From: Bidens hawaiensis
Lineage: Eukaryota > Streptophyta > Magnoliopsida > Asterales > Asteraceae
NCBI GenBank assembly: GCA_021521415.1
Contig: JAIQDT010005021.1
Span: 62,001 to 126,000 of the forward strand
Direction: 5' to 3'
Length of the DNA: 64,000 bases
The translations under genes were made by a program, and so were the position numbers. Under the pieces are notes generated by a model, which saw only the letters and a program-made list of their open reading frames with translations, was not told the origin of the DNA and did no database searches. This document shows, one piece after another, positions 1 through 12,296 of this stretch (positions within the stretch are counted from its first letter, which is position 1; each line of letters begins with the position of its first letter).

Positions 1-747
1 GTAGACATGAAGTCTAGCCTAGCACAATCATAATCAAATAACTAAACCAAAGAACAAAAGGAAACATCATGAAAAATGATGAACAATAACAAATATAAAG
101 AACTAGAGAACCCGTCTTAATCGACCCTTGAACACTTGGATGAAAGCTTAATGATCCTCCTTGATTCCTAGCTCCAAATAACCTTCAAACCCTTGGAAAC
201 CTTCTCAAAATCGGCTGCAATTAAGCTTATCTTCGGCTAGGAATGCAATAGTATATATATATAAACGAGTTGGGCTTGGGCTTTGCAAAAACGAGTGACC
301 AGGAAGGCCTAGGCGCCGCGCGGCCGCCTAAGCCCCTCACCTTCGCGCGCGGCGGCGTTCCTTTGTGGTGATTTCCGGATTTTTGCTATTATATCTTGTT
401 TATTCATGTTAGATCTTTTTCTTGAACTCCAAGTAACGATGAAAAACTTCTAGAACTTCTTTTCCTTGACTCCAAAGCCACCATCTACATGAAAACAAAT
501 CGAAACTCTAAGTGAACTAATCATGTAGTCATTGACGAACAAAACGTACTTAAACTTCGCATGAAAAGATAGAAAGAATTAAGTAAAACATGCAAGACAC
601 CAAAAGAGTTAAAACACGATAAATATATAAAACTTGACTCAAAACCTAAATTAGTAAAAGATAAACAAAACTCGAACTTAAATGAACTTAAAACATTAAG
701 GAAACACAACTTTACACGGGATTCGAGATGTATAAATACATGTATAT
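1..747. other. Unassigned non-coding DNA
   Basis: I recognise no gene here. There is a short TA run at about 249-262 and a strikingly GC-rich patch at about 303-352 in otherwise AT-rich DNA. The open frames are short and without recognisable motifs. It is probably decayed repeat sequence to the left of the Tat fragment that starts near 748. Confidence 0.5.
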
Positions 748-1571
748 CAGCTACCTAAAGCGCTAGGAGGAAAAGTATTCATGCTTGCAATGACTGATTA
801 CTTTTCAAAGTGGATAGAAGCAGAAGCATTTGTTCAAGTCCGCGAAAAAGAGGTGATATCCTTCATTAAAAGAAATATTATTACTAGATTTGGTATCCCT
901 TCAGAAATTATTTGTGACAATGGTTCCCAGTTTATCGGGAAAAGAACCACTAACTTTTGTGACAGTTGGGGCATCAAGATGATTACTTCTACACCAATTC
1001 ATCCTCAAGCTAATGGTCAAGCATAATCAAGTAACAAGATTATCATCAACAACTTGAAGAAGAAACTAGGATCCAAGAAAGGCAAGTGGGCCGAAGAGCT
1101 ACCATATGTTCTTTGGACTGACAGGACAACACCAAAGAATGCAACAGGTCAAACACCTTTCTCATTGGTGTTGGCTCAGAAGCTGTAATCCCTACGAAGA
1201 TGGTGGTTCCTACTGCCAGAACAAGCATCCGTGATCCTCAAGCCAACAATGAAATCCTTCTCCAAGATCTAGATACTATTGATGAGCTCAGATACCTAGC
1301 TAAGATCAGAATGGCAGCATATCAGCAAAGGGTAGATGGGGCATACAACAAGAATATCAGCATTCGAAGATTTCAAGAATGAGATCTAGTTTTGAGGAAA
1401 GCCTTCCAAAACACAACTAACCCAGCAGATGGAAAGCTACCACCTAAGTGGGAAGGCCCCTACTTGATCGAGTTAGAAGCTGGAAAGGAGGCATATCACC
1501 TGCTGACTATGGAAGGCAACAGGTTACCAAGAGCATGGAATGCTATTCATCTCAAGAAATACTTTTTCTAA
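748..1571 (+). pseudogene. Tat-type gypsy integrase fragment (broken)
   Basis: This is the catalytic core and C-terminal part of a Ty3/gypsy integrase, which inserts retroelement cDNA into the chromosome. It aligns along its length with the integrase encoded on the minus strand at 18602-19410 of this window. The first two catalytic positions are visible in MTDYFSKW and CDNGSQF; the third (QAESSN in the sister copy) is lost because the Glu codon is TAA at 1024-1026. One base is missing near 1170 (sister copy reads LVFGAEAV), and a TGA at 1380-1382 interrupts the C-terminal domain. The frame ends at a natural TAA at 1569-1571. Upstream integrase, RT and gag are absent, so the element is 5' truncated. 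It is dead. Confidence 0.9.
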
Positions 1572-2537
1572 TCAGGATCAAGTATCCTCAGAAGGATCAA
1601 GGATCCTAAAATTGGTAATATCTATCCGATCACTTATTCATATCAAATTCTTATTAATTTAAGGATAATATATTTTTAACGTTTGTCTTTTTCCAAGTTT
1701 TAAATAACAACGCAGATTTCAATAAGAGGTTCAATGTCTAAGAGGTTGGCCACCTCTCCCTCACACTTAAGGTACTTTACTATTTCCTTTGGCCTAGCCC
1801 ACGATTAAGGTATGACCCCCGATGGTCATATCTTCTAAGGTTTAAAGGTTTTCACCTTTCTTACGAATTAGAGTTTCTACACTCTCGCCTGTAGCGCACG
1901 CTATCCAACGTATAGTCCGGGGCAGCGGGACCAGTACACGCTTAGTGGCTGACAATTTCGTTGTTCTCGGCTATATGGAGGATCCTACTATTTATGGTAA
2001 ACGTACCATACCACCGGTTTATAACATTTTCATGTTATCTCATGTTTGGGCTAAATCCTGGTTTGGGCGAGTCCCCAGTTGACATCCGTATCTTTGGGCC
2101 ATTCCCCAGTTTGGGCTTGTCCCCAGTTTTTGGGCTTGTCCCCAGTTACACGGGCTTGTCCCCAGTTGCACGGGCTTGTCCCCAGTTACACGGGCTTGTC
2201 CCTAGTTGCACGGGCTTGTCCCCAGTTTATTTTATGGGCTTGTCCCCAGTTTGTTGGGTTTAATCTCAGTTAATATCATAAGTTATTTGCATCAGGTATT
2301 CTAAATTCAATTACAAGGATTACAAAAGGATCAATACTTATGAGTTCAAGATCCTTAATTAATAAGGATTGCAGAGGGATCAATACTTATGGGAGAAGGA
2401 TAAACAGCCAGAAGGGAAGTTCCCAAGGAAATTCCATTGATATATGACAATTATATCCAGCTTGTCAAATCTTATCTGTTTTGTAGGAAGTTTGATTTCA
2501 AAGGCAAAATGACAATTGTGATCTTATCACAACCGCC
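1572..2537 (+). other. 3' UTR of the truncated Tat element
   Basis: Non-coding DNA between the end of integrase and the polypurine tract. Tat-lineage elements are known for long 3' UTRs that hold variable tandem repeats, and one such array sits at about 2112-2254. I see no credible ORF. Confidence 0.7.
2112..2254 (+). repeat. Minisatellite in Tat 3' UTR
   Basis: About seven imperfect units of roughly 20-22 bp share the core GGGCTTGTCCCCAGTT, with linkers such as ACAC and GCAC. The overlapping open frames are an artefact of the array. It matches the hypervariable 3' UTR arrays known from Tat elements. Confidence 0.85.
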
Positions 2538-2551
2538 ATTTTGGGGGCAAT
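2538..2551 (+). promoter_or_regulatory. Polypurine tract (plus-strand primer site)
   Basis: ATTTTGGGGGCAAT lies directly before the TG that opens the LTR. The Tat element at 14854-25386 has the near-identical tract AAAAATTGGGGGCAAT at the same place, on its own strand. Confidence 0.85.
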
Positions 2552-3424
2552 TGTTAGTGCACGAAAATTTGACACTGTGGATATGTTATTCTGGCATATA
2601 ATCTGGATCAATTATCCTTAGAATATGTTGCGGATCCTGTCAGGATCAATGATCCTCAGTACTTATTATTTATTAACGATTTTCCTTTGTTATGTTGACA
2701 TTTTTGGTAGGTACAACGGCTAATGACCAAGTCCAACCTGTAATCTTGCAATCAAATTAATAAAACGCGTGGATAATGAAGGAAACAACTATAATGAAGG
2801 AATGGCTTAATTATAGGCTAAAAAATAGGGATATTTGTTATATTATTTTTGTATAAATTGAAGCTTGATCAGCTAGAACAAACACACTCTGCTCTCTACG
2901 AAATTAGCATTATACACATACTTAGACATCATTGTAATCACTGATCAAAGCTTCCATCCTTGTAACCTTATTTTCTTGATTAATAAAGTGGTGATAGATG
3001 ATTTGTCATCACCCGGGGTTTTTGTGCCGGAGATCCGAACCAGATCAAGGGCTTTTCCCCGTAACAAATCCGTGTGTTTGTGTTTGCAATCAATACATAT
3101 TCGTTTTCATCATCATAGCACTATACCTCACCTAACGAATTTGGATACATTATCCTTGGTAGATTTTTGTCCAAAACAACATTGATCGTAATCTGCAAAA
3201 CACTTGTAACCTCTTTTTGTGATTAATAAATTGGTGATCGACGAGTTGTCATCACCCGGGGTTTTTTTCCTTTGATCTAAACAAGATCAAGGGGTTTTTC
3301 CTCGCAACAAATCACGGTGTTCATCCCTATTTTGTTCATGTATTCATTGTTATCAATCTAGCACTAAACCTCACATAACAGATTTGGATACATTATCCTT
3401 AGTAGATTTTTGTCCAAAACAACA
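2552..3424 (+). repeat. 3' LTR of the truncated Tat element
   Basis: It begins TGTTAG after the polypurine tract and ends AACA, giving the usual TG...CA ends. The last 460 bases consist of two diverged copies of one segment (see the tandem duplication), so the LTR is longer than its ancestor. No 5' LTR is present in the window. Confidence 0.8.
2961..3424 (+). repeat. Tandem duplication of the LTR 3' end
   Basis: 2961-3183 and 3205-3424 are diverged copies. Both open CTTGTAACC, contain TCATCACCCGGGGTTTTT in the middle and close with AGATTTTTGTCCAAAACAAC. The copied segment includes the LTR terminus itself, so the original LTR may have ended at 3183. Confidence 0.8.
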
Positions 3425-3505
3425 GATATATTAACAAAGGCTGTTAACGAGAGAATATTCAACAATTGTCTGAGCAAGTTGAGTATCGGAGACCCCATTA
3501 TTTAA
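3425..3505 (+). pseudogene. 3' end of a copia polyprotein (RNase H tail)
   Basis: The frame reads DILTKAVNERIF then LSKLSIGDP and stops at TAA 3503-3505. This is the usual C-terminal end of a Ty1/copia RNase H domain. The remainder of the copia element is missing because the Tat LTR abuts it at 3424, so the Tat element either inserted here or was joined by deletion. Confidence 0.75.
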
Positions 3506-3517
3506 TTTTAGGGGGAG
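3506..3517 (+). promoter_or_regulatory. Copia polypurine tract
   Basis: TTTTAGGGGGAG follows the copia stop codon and directly precedes the TGTTAG that opens the copia LTR. Confidence 0.7.
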
Positions 3518-3800
3518 TGTTAGAAAAATACAAAGAATTCTTTGGAAAATGGTAGCATTAGTTCACACATCATGTCCATTTTGAGAAGATTGACATAAAT
3601 GTGAGCCTTGATCTTCGCCACTAAAAGAGTCGTTGGAGATTATTTCTTTTTTCTATTGTCTTGATTGTATTTCCAGGTCTAACCAATTTGTTTTTCCTTT
3701 ATTTGTAAAACCTCTTTATGTTATAAAAAGACAACAGATCAATAAAATGTTCTTGCACCCTTTCTCTTACATATTATATAATACATTGTTCCTACTAATG
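3518..3800 (+). repeat. Copia 3' LTR remnant
   Basis: It begins TGTTAGAAAAATAC after the polypurine tract. A TATAAAAAG box-like sequence at about 3722-3730 and an AATAAAATG polyadenylation-like signal at about 3741 fit an LTR. The right end is uncertain because the partner LTR is missing. Confidence 0.6.
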
Positions 3801-4465
3801 GTAACTATCAACTGAGAAGATCTTGACCGTTCAAAGTAATTAACTTTTGATCACAACCATTCAAACTCTTAAAATTTCTTCTAGAAGCAGCCGTTCAAAG
3901 TCTTAAAATTCCTTCTAGAAGCTTATGTTGTTAATGGCAGTTCCACACCTCTCTCTTGCCATCTGCAAGTTACCGAAATTGAAATCCAAACACCTCATTG
4001 TCTTCATATCGATCGACAAATTTATATGCTTTTGATCATGACACAATTTTACGAATGCAACTTAATTTGTTCACTGGTGCAGCAATTTGTTTGAGTTTAT
4101 TGTGTTGATTATTATTATTTTGTAGAATTTTATCTAAATCTAAGGTGTGCAACACTGAAAGAAGGAAATTTGAATACTTATCATGTGGACTGGTAATACC
4201 TTTTCATTATTTAACTTCTAAGTCATATTAAGTGACTATTAGTTTAAACTAAATACCATGTGTGTGCATCATGGAACTATTTTACCACTATCTCACTAAT
4301 CAACTAACTGTTTTATTAATATATGCAGGTAATTTGTGAAATTCAAGTTGCACATGATTACAACATCAAGATAAACGAAGGTTTTTTGTTACTCAAATTC
4401 TTTCATTTAATTTAGTAAATATTTTTTTTTCATGTAATTTTCTTCATATATTAAATAAAAGGATC
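3801..4465. other. Unassigned AT-rich DNA
   Basis: No ORF with recognisable motifs and no clear repeat ends. It lies between the copia LTR and the end of the reverse-transcriptase pseudogene. Confidence 0.4.
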
Positions 4466-7400
4466 CAATTATAATAGAGAGATGGATAAGTGGGCAACAA
4501 GCTGCGCTGTCACCCCCTTTTGAATGGCAAACTTGATCATACTGAAAACAAAGTTATAGTTCTTTGGTGTTGACAAGTTACTGTGCATGACCCATTGAAC
4601 TCTTTTAAGAAGCGTAATAGCTTCTAGAGATGAGATCGAGACCGTACCCATACCTAAAAATAACAAATCTTGGTACCCATACCCGTACCCGAATTATATG
4701 GTACGGGTACGGGTACCGGTACAGGTACAAGTACTTTGGGTACGGTACTCGCTTTGGTACCCCTTTGTTCTTTTTTAAAAAAATCTCCACTAAACTAGGT
4801 ATCGATAAAGGTACGGTACCGATAATCAGTTATCTATAATACCAAAATCGTAATACCACAACCATAACCGTAATACCGCAACCAAAACTAAAAATCAAAC
4901 AAATCAACTATAATATAAAACCCATTCAAAATAAAGTAATGAATACCAAAACATGCAAATATCCAAAAAAAAAACTTTATCAAAATGTTTAAAACAAAAT
5001 TAACTTATACAAAGAAAGGCAACACTCATTTAATTTTCGTTAGTCATATTTTCATTTTTTTTCTTTTCCTTTTATTTGTTTATTGTTTTCTCAATTTCTA
5101 TAGAAAAACAAGAGAGAAAGTTAATACATGTTATTTAATGATATTCACAATTACACATACATGAAATAAGAGTATACGAACACACAATATATGAATATAC
5201 ACATATAGATTGAGAATGAACTTATTCAATTAATATATATTATGTTTTAAATATATCGTTTGAAAGTTAAGTCATGAGTGTTGAAAACCTAATAAAATCC
5301 CCTATATATTCTAAAAGGGTACCAGTACTCGTAATACCCATACTTGTACCCATACATGTACCTGAAATTACCCGTACCTATAATCGGTAAATTTGGGTAC
5401 CTATACCCGTAACCAATAGACAGTACGGGTACAGGTATGGGTACAAGTATGGCTACTGAGAGGGTACGAGTACGGTCATTCGGGAAAAAAATACTCAACC
5501 CTAATAGCTTCGGGGGGCAAGGGAACCAAATGTATCAAAAGCAAAAAGGAATGAAGACGTGTTGATTCTCGACACATGCTTTCTCATGCTTAACAAATTT
5601 TCCTGATTCCGCCTTCAACACAGCCTGCCTAACAACAAACTCGGTATCCCTAAGCCCAACAAGGGGGATACTCCAATAAGGTAAATACAAGCGTGCTTTC
5701 CCTACCCATCCAAACACAATAACGACTGGTGGCCGAAGAGTAGACCTCATTCAAGGGGATTTGACAGGAGCTTCTTTTTTTCCGAAATCCCTGCTAGTTT
5801 CAACACATCGCAAAGTACATCTCTGACCAAATCATGTCTATATTTAAAACCCGGATGCTCCTTGCAAAGAACGTCATGTTCACCAAAATTATCTAAACAA
5901 ACTTTACAGCACACCGGCATGGCTCGTCAACTGGGAATAGTGGGATCATTAAACGATATTTGAAAATGAACCGGTACTCCACTGTCAATATGTGTTGCCC
6001 TAACCCTTCGATGGGGATGACGTTCAAGAAATCTTGAGCATGTGGAGCCTGAAGGCTTTCTAACACCGCTCTTTGGCGAGTTGATAAGTTAAACTCCTCT
6101 GCCAAAATTTGGACGATTTTACTATAAAAGGCACTCACCAAAACATGTTGGGCTTTAGGGGGCGGTGTCCTTATTAGCGAACCCGCCAAGATGAAGATCG
6201 GGAAGGGAACTATGCAAAAAATACAACGCATACCCATAATCCGAATCCAAACCATCAATACCACAATCCAGTAAAATGTGGCCCTGTAACTTCCAAGATT
6301 ATGCTCTCGATGCTATGAAAGCATATGTGGAAACATCTAAAGCTGAATATAAACCTAAGCCCCCAAAATAGATTGGGAGAGAGGCTAGCCTCCATTGAAA
6401 ATCCCCAAAAATGGACCCCCACATACCACAATATCCTCGATTACCTCCCGGAGCCCGTTGTCAAAAAATAGAGTCAGCATCGTTAACAAACATAGGCTGG
6501 CATGTTCAGAGACCGAATAACAATTTAGCAACCCCAATACAGGATCGAAGCAAGAGGAGCTCACATTGAGGGTCACGTAGACGAGTAAGACATCTCATTA
6601 GATCCACTGCATTTGAAGCTCTATTAAAGGCCAAACTACTAATAAAACCAGCGTCCCGGCTAACCCCCCCCCCCCCCCCAAAGGAGTTTCACACTCAGCT
6701 TCGGCCTCCCAATACCGCTAGGAAATAAACCTATTTTAGTTTTCACCCTATGGCAAAAAAAACTTCTATTTTTTTAATATTAAGCTCGTGCCCCAAACAT
6801 GGCCCCTCAGACTTAATAATATCTAAGGCTTTAGCCACTTCAATGGCATCTCCTATAATCGTGCCATCATCTAAGTACCATGCATGAAAAAGTAGCTTGC
6901 AACAATCTCTTACTCGATGAATGACGGGGTGTAAAGCTAACGCAAATAGGAGGGGTCCCAAAGGATCCCCTTGTTGAACACCAGTAGTTGAGGAAATACA
7001 ATCGTTCCCTAAATATAACCTAGATGGTTTCCCGTATAGAAAATTGACCCATAGAGAGATAGATAGGCATCTAGCACGAACCTCCTGAAGGAGGGTCATC
7101 CTATCCACCAAATTGAAGGCATTAGAAAAATCGGCTGTAAACAAGGCTAGCGACCCATTAGAATGTAACATATTTAGAAGCATATTTGCGCTATGAAGAA
7201 CTGCCTTCGCCTTGTTCGGGATCCCCGCCCCGAATTAAAAAGTCAACAAGGTATTTTGCCATTTCTTTCCAGACACTCCTCATAGCCACCTTAGATACAA
7301 GCCTTCTCCAAATCACACCTATAGCAATGGGTCTGACCCCATTGTCGGGCTTAAGCAGCAAGGTTAAAGGAGCAAAAGCCACAAACTCTGCCAAAGCACC

Positions 7401-7850
7401 GGGGCATCTCCCCAACCACAAATTAACCACGTCCGTAATAGCCTTAATTTACCCCACATATGTCGTTGATCCTTCCCCACATAAGGCATCGATGATATGT
7501 TGGGCCCGCATTCCATCTCTCTCACAAGAAGTCCCTTTGGGGAAAGATTTAATACACCCAGAACACTTTTGATGTCCACAACCATAGGAGGCTTCGAGAG
7601 TAAGGCCCGGGCAAGGTAGGCGGGGGCAAGATAGGATGCTTATCCAGCAAAGCTTTCATAGTAGCATCACCAAGAGAAGCAACACCCAAAGAGCATAAAA
7701 CTTTAACCGCGTCCGATGAAGCCTCCTTTGAGGGCGACTATTCTAGGGAGGGCCTCAATGTTAAGCACTGTATTCGGAAAGTTGCAAACACTATCACTCA
7801 ACATTGAATTTTTAAAGTGGAAAAATTCCAAAGTTGCTTCTAGGGTGGGA
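4466..7850 (-). pseudogene. Plant reverse-transcriptase gene relic, split by hAT
   Basis: This decayed reverse transcriptase is not of the LTR type. In order on the minus strand I see an N-terminal stretch (ALPRIVALKGGFIGRG near 7740), the finger region (LLKPDNGVRPIAIG near 7350), the palm motif FSNAFNLVDR (near 7110), GVQQGDPLGPLLFAL (near 6960), the catalytic WYLDDGT (near 6870), a thumb-side block RDPQCELLLLRSC (near 6570) and the C-terminal end KGVTAQLVAHL before TAA at 4466-4468. Without the hAT insertion it is about 2.5 kb. Lesions include a frameshift near 7220, a 16-C run at 6664-6679, stops and further shifts. I recall close plant relatives annotated only as reverse-transcriptase domain proteins, and I see no APE endonuclease. 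Whether it is a LINE relic or a domesticated-type RT gene is open. Confidence 0.75.
4625..5503. mobile_element. Non-autonomous hAT element (879 bp)
   Basis: The ends are TAGAGATGAG on the left and the complement of TAGGGTTGAG on the right (8 of 10 match). A perfect 8-bp target duplication ATAGCTTC lies at 4617-4624 and 5504-5511, as expected for hAT. The subterminal regions (about 4645-4830 and 5318-5480) are packed with GGTAC/GTACC-type motifs in both orientations, likely transposase-binding repeats. There is no transposase. It sits inside the RT pseudogene, and removing it with one duplication copy rejoins the frame as PEAI-TLLKRVQ. Confidence 0.9.
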
Positions 7851-8572
7851 ACTGAATCTAGAGACCATATCTTCTGATGTGGTAGACACCTCCTTAAGGT
7901 AAATCATCTACATCGTTTATTATTCTTATATCTTAACTATGCAAGTTCTAAATAGAAGCTAACCCTAGCTTCTTTTTTCTTTTATATACATACATATACC
8001 GATTGAGGTAATACAAATCTGGCTTGATTACTACTTTTCTTTTAGTTTTCCCCATATTTCAACCCTTTTAATATATATATATATTGACACTGAATAGTTG
8101 GGTTGTCTTGGTGGATTGCTCCTGATCGTCTAATTTGTCTGATATTAAATCTCAGTTGTATATATAAAGTCGACGGTTACAACATTTTCGGATTACTCCC
8201 TTTTTTACACCGCACCTTTCCAGCGAATAAAACCAGAATCTGCTCCAAAGGTTTAATTCCTGCAGTGCAGCTATAATTTCATTGTTTCAAAAATCAATGG
8301 AGGCTTCGTTTATGTTTAATTTTAATCAGCAATAAATAATTACGGTTTGCTCCCTAAGATTGTTTGTTTACGCACGGGTTGCATTTGTACGGATGGTTGA
8401 AGAAATTGGATCGCAATAAAAATAGAAAGTCCGTTTACTTGAATAACCATGCATGTTCATGGACCAATCACGACGTTGCTAGGAGTTTAGCTTTATTGTT
8501 GAACTTTTGTTTTCATCTTCCCTATATGTAGTTGTTGAAGTCTAACAGTTTAGTTTAGATATGGAGTATCTT
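7851..8572. other. Unassigned AT-rich DNA
   Basis: No gene seen. There are short TA runs near 7990 and 8072-8083. It separates the RT pseudogene from the LTR-like block that starts at 8573. Confidence 0.4.
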
Positions 8573-11500
8573 TGTCACACCCCAAAAACCTTAACTTAAC
8601 AACGGAAGACTTAATCAACTAATTTGGTTGGTGACAGACGCCGTTTAGCCATCAGTATTTAAGCACAACATATTCACATACAAGTTGGACTTTTATTTAT
8701 TATAAAATATCATAAATCGCACGTGTCAGAGTACACGGTTTATTTAAAATACAAGTCCAACATTCAGGTATTACACATGTTTTCCCACATTATCTCCACG
8801 AAGCATCCGCTTTTCATTTACCTGAAAAACACATTTAAAATACAGGTCAACACAATGGTTGGTGAGTTCTCAATGTTAAAAACTTATATTTTGAAACAAA
8901 GCTTTTCATGGTTTCATAACTACCACTCCGCCCATACGGACCGAAGTCAACGGTTGTTTAAATAGCAAAAATAGCATTAACGACTTTCAGTCGAAACAAT
9001 ATTTAAAAGCAAAATTCCCTTTGTTAAAATATTATTAAAGCATTGATTCGTCCTTATTGACATGAAACTAGAAGTCACATCGAAACCAGTCTTTTTCCCA
9101 TGAAATCCATTAGACCCCTTTCGTTTAACGAAAGTGTCGTTTTAACACAATTTTTCTTTGTTAATACAAAGCCAATAATTTCACAAAGTCCCACTTTATT
9201 TATCTCAAAACTTCTTTATCCATACTGAATCAAAGTTACTGTTTTACCTTGACCCCACTGGACCAAGGCTAACTTACACGAAAGTTGTTTAAAAAAAATC
9301 ATATAGTCGCCGCAACGACAAACCAAATGGACACCTTTCGTCTTACAACGATAATTCTCGAAATATAACATTTTATTCTTCAACAATTTGTAATAGTTAT
9401 AGACTAGCAAGGAATATAACAAATGTAATGCTACTAAACCTATAATCAAAGCGTACACTAATTCAAAATATTTGCCCCCAACATTTAACCAGCGCGACTG
9501 GTCGGTAGGTAGGGCGTCACCCGATAGATCTATCAATATTTCTATGCCTTTTTACAGTTAATGATTATAAGACTGCGGCCATCCCAATTCTCACAACATT
9601 TATTCCAGTCAGCCCGACCACGTTAATCAACGTCGGTCAAAATTAAAGCCCTTACAATATCACAATTGTTAAGATAATAAAAATGTGTTTTGACACAAAC
9701 GTGTTTCCTCCCCGAAAACATTTATAAATCATTTAAAATAGTTAAAAATGGTGGAATTTCTGAGAAACTCACCTTTGTTTCGGCACAATTAACACATGCG
9801 AGATGACAAACAACCAGTTGATGCAAGATCTTAATAGCAGTCATCCAATGATAACTGGATTCCTATGTTTAATAAAAATATATTAACACATAAACACATA
9901 TACAAATAGGAACGTATCCTAACTTAACTCGTTTATCCTCACGTGTTTCATTTATAATAATTGAAATTATTAAATTATGGACTTTTATTGTTTTAGAAAA
10001 TTGTAACCGAATCGAATGTTTCAAAATGTTATATAGTTATAAACAACTTAGTTCAAACAATCGTTGTAAACTAAATTCTTGAAACTAAACATCGACTTTA
10101 TTTAACAAAATATATATATATATTGTAAAATATAATTATCTTTTATTAACCGATTATCTGAATAAAATATTTTTGTCCAAATATCTTATATATATTTTTA
10201 TATCATAAATTTACACGAAATCGTCGAAGTCTCGGTTGTACCGTTTTTAACACTCGATATTAACTAACGATTTTCTAATAATTATTAACAAGATTTTCAT
10301 TATCCAAGTTATTTCCAATAACTATTTTTATACTAATCTCTTGTTATTCAATTCTTTCAACACTTAAAGATATAAACGATATACCTCCTCGCGTAAGGTT
10401 CGAGTCTAGAAATCTACTCAAAACCCACATGCAATGCGATCCGGATATATCAACGCGTTCGTTTTTGCATCACGAACGTTTCTCCGGTCTCGGATCGTCC
10501 ATACGACACCTCAAAACCTACATGCAACTCGTTTTAAGAAACTATTTTCGTTCTATAATCTGACCAGTAACTTACAAAGCTTATAACTCATCTGATCGTC
10601 GATCCCTTCTTTGAAATCCAAGATCTATATGTTAGGAAGGTTCACCGAAAATTTCAGCTCGATCCGATAGCAAGATCTCCGGGAATCTACATTTCTTCAG
10701 AGTTGTGTTTTCAAAATCCGCTCAGCAAGCTGAACACTAAAACGGGTTTAGAAACCCAACTTAGGCAACTCCGATCCTCATCTCCACCGTTCAAAATGAT
10801 TATTTATGGGTTATTAACCCTCTGTAAAAATATCAAGATGATCGGATCATTAGATCTTTAGTTATAGATCGATCTTTGTGGACATGCAAAATCATTACAA
10901 TCTGTCCAGATTTTAAAACGAGTTTTTAACAAACTTAAGCTCAGATTTAGGACAAACGGAGCTTACCATCGTGTTCGGGACGTCGAAAAATGGTTTCGGG
11001 TGGAAGACGGGCTTCGGGCGCCACCGGACCACCGTGTCAGACCACCACCGGCCGTCGGCTGCCTTGCCGGAATCCTCTAGCTTCTCTCTAACTTTCTCTC
11101 TCTAAAATGCAAGAATATGTGTTAGTTATGAGTGGAAAGTGGGGGTAACCCTCCTTATATAGGTGTCGGTTTTAAAAGAGTTTTTCGATCGCGTTTCGGT
11201 TTCTCGCTCCAACGAACCCGCTACTTCAAGTGACGTTGTATTTTCCAAATACATTTCATCAAAATACTTATTCTTATTCCGTACCCGACTTAAATTTGTC
11301 TCGTTAACTTATTATTTCCGTTAATAAGTTATTGACGATCTTTACTCAATGTCGGTTCCGTGTTACTCCGAACTTAATAAAACTAGTGTTGTTTTTCTCA
11401 AAAACAACTCATCCAAACTTATTGTGTCTATTTGACTTATTTTATCTAAATAATAAACTTCAAATACGGAGATAATATCAACTTTTACAAGCTCATCGGT

Positions 11501-11830
11501 ACATGTGCTTTAATGATCGTGTTCAAAACTACTAATTTGCATTTTCCCTCTTCGTTATAACTCAGAACTGAGTCATGTTTTCACCTGCGTTCTCGGTTTT
11601 CGATCCTCTAAATATTCAAATGGATTCACCCTTGTACACTTTCTCGAATGTCGGGTTGAATTTTCGCACGTTTAACCGAATACGTTCGTTTTTCCGTCAT
11701 TTATATATCACCAAAATTTCTTTATTCCATTTCACTTCTCACATATTTTGTAATGTATATATTCCATTCATTCTTAGCTTAAAATACTATATTTAACTTA
11801 TGGATCTTCACTTAATCCGGCCTAAACATG
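8573..11830 (-). repeat. Probable old long LTR, minus orientation
   Basis: The left edge reads TGTCACACCCC, the same terminus as the Athila LTRs at 33969, 43348 and 60153 and the LTR-like ends at 62387 and 62425. A GGTTGGTGAG motif near 8856 recurs in the 62425 copy. On the minus strand CTATATAAGGAGG near 11155 resembles a TATA box, followed by a CT/GA-rich leader and a GC-rich segment around 11000. No coding domain is present and I could not find the right edge or a target duplication, so the end coordinate is a guess. Confidence 0.4.
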
Positions 11831-11834
11831 TCTT

Positions 11835-12296
11835 AATCTCGTTTATAGAATATAATAATCCGAATTGATTTCAGATAGATTCGGATCGGATTCAGATCGG
11901 TTTCAGATAATCCGAAATACTCCAAATAACCTGAAATAAACCGTATAACAAACCATTGAAACTAACGTCTAATTGAATAAAACTACAAAACAGGAAAACT
12001 AAAATAAATTTACACAAACAAAAGTCAAAATTCAAACAAAAGTATAATTAAATCCATGATCCATCATATAATTCTAAAAATTAAAACAGTACACGAATAT
12101 TGTCAAACTTCAAATAATGAAAACGCATGTTATTTATTCAGATTATTAGGATATCCGAATGATCCGAACTATCCAATAATCCCTATCCGTATCCGATCCG
12201 AATCCGAATTAGTTATTCGGATCGGATGATTCAGGTTTCGGTTATAGTTCGGATTTATGTTTTTTTTTATTTCAGATTTCCCGAACACCCCTAGCC
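11835..12296. mobile_element. hAT-like fragment with GGATCCGAA-type repeats
   Basis: Dense ATCCGAA/TTCGGAT motifs in both orientations fill 11850-11935 and 12140-12275. The right end is CGAACACCCCTA (complement TAGGGGTGTTCG), a typical hAT terminus. I could not find a matching left terminus, so it is truncated or the left end has decayed. Confidence 0.6.

Noticed and set aside
8723..8965. Possible host exon in the LTR-like block
   Set aside because: The 80-codon frame has no motif and starts in sequence typical of the LTR family.
9216..9536. 106-codon frame on the minus strand
   Set aside because: It has a hydrophobic stretch but lies in LTR-like DNA, with no recognisable domain or promoter context.
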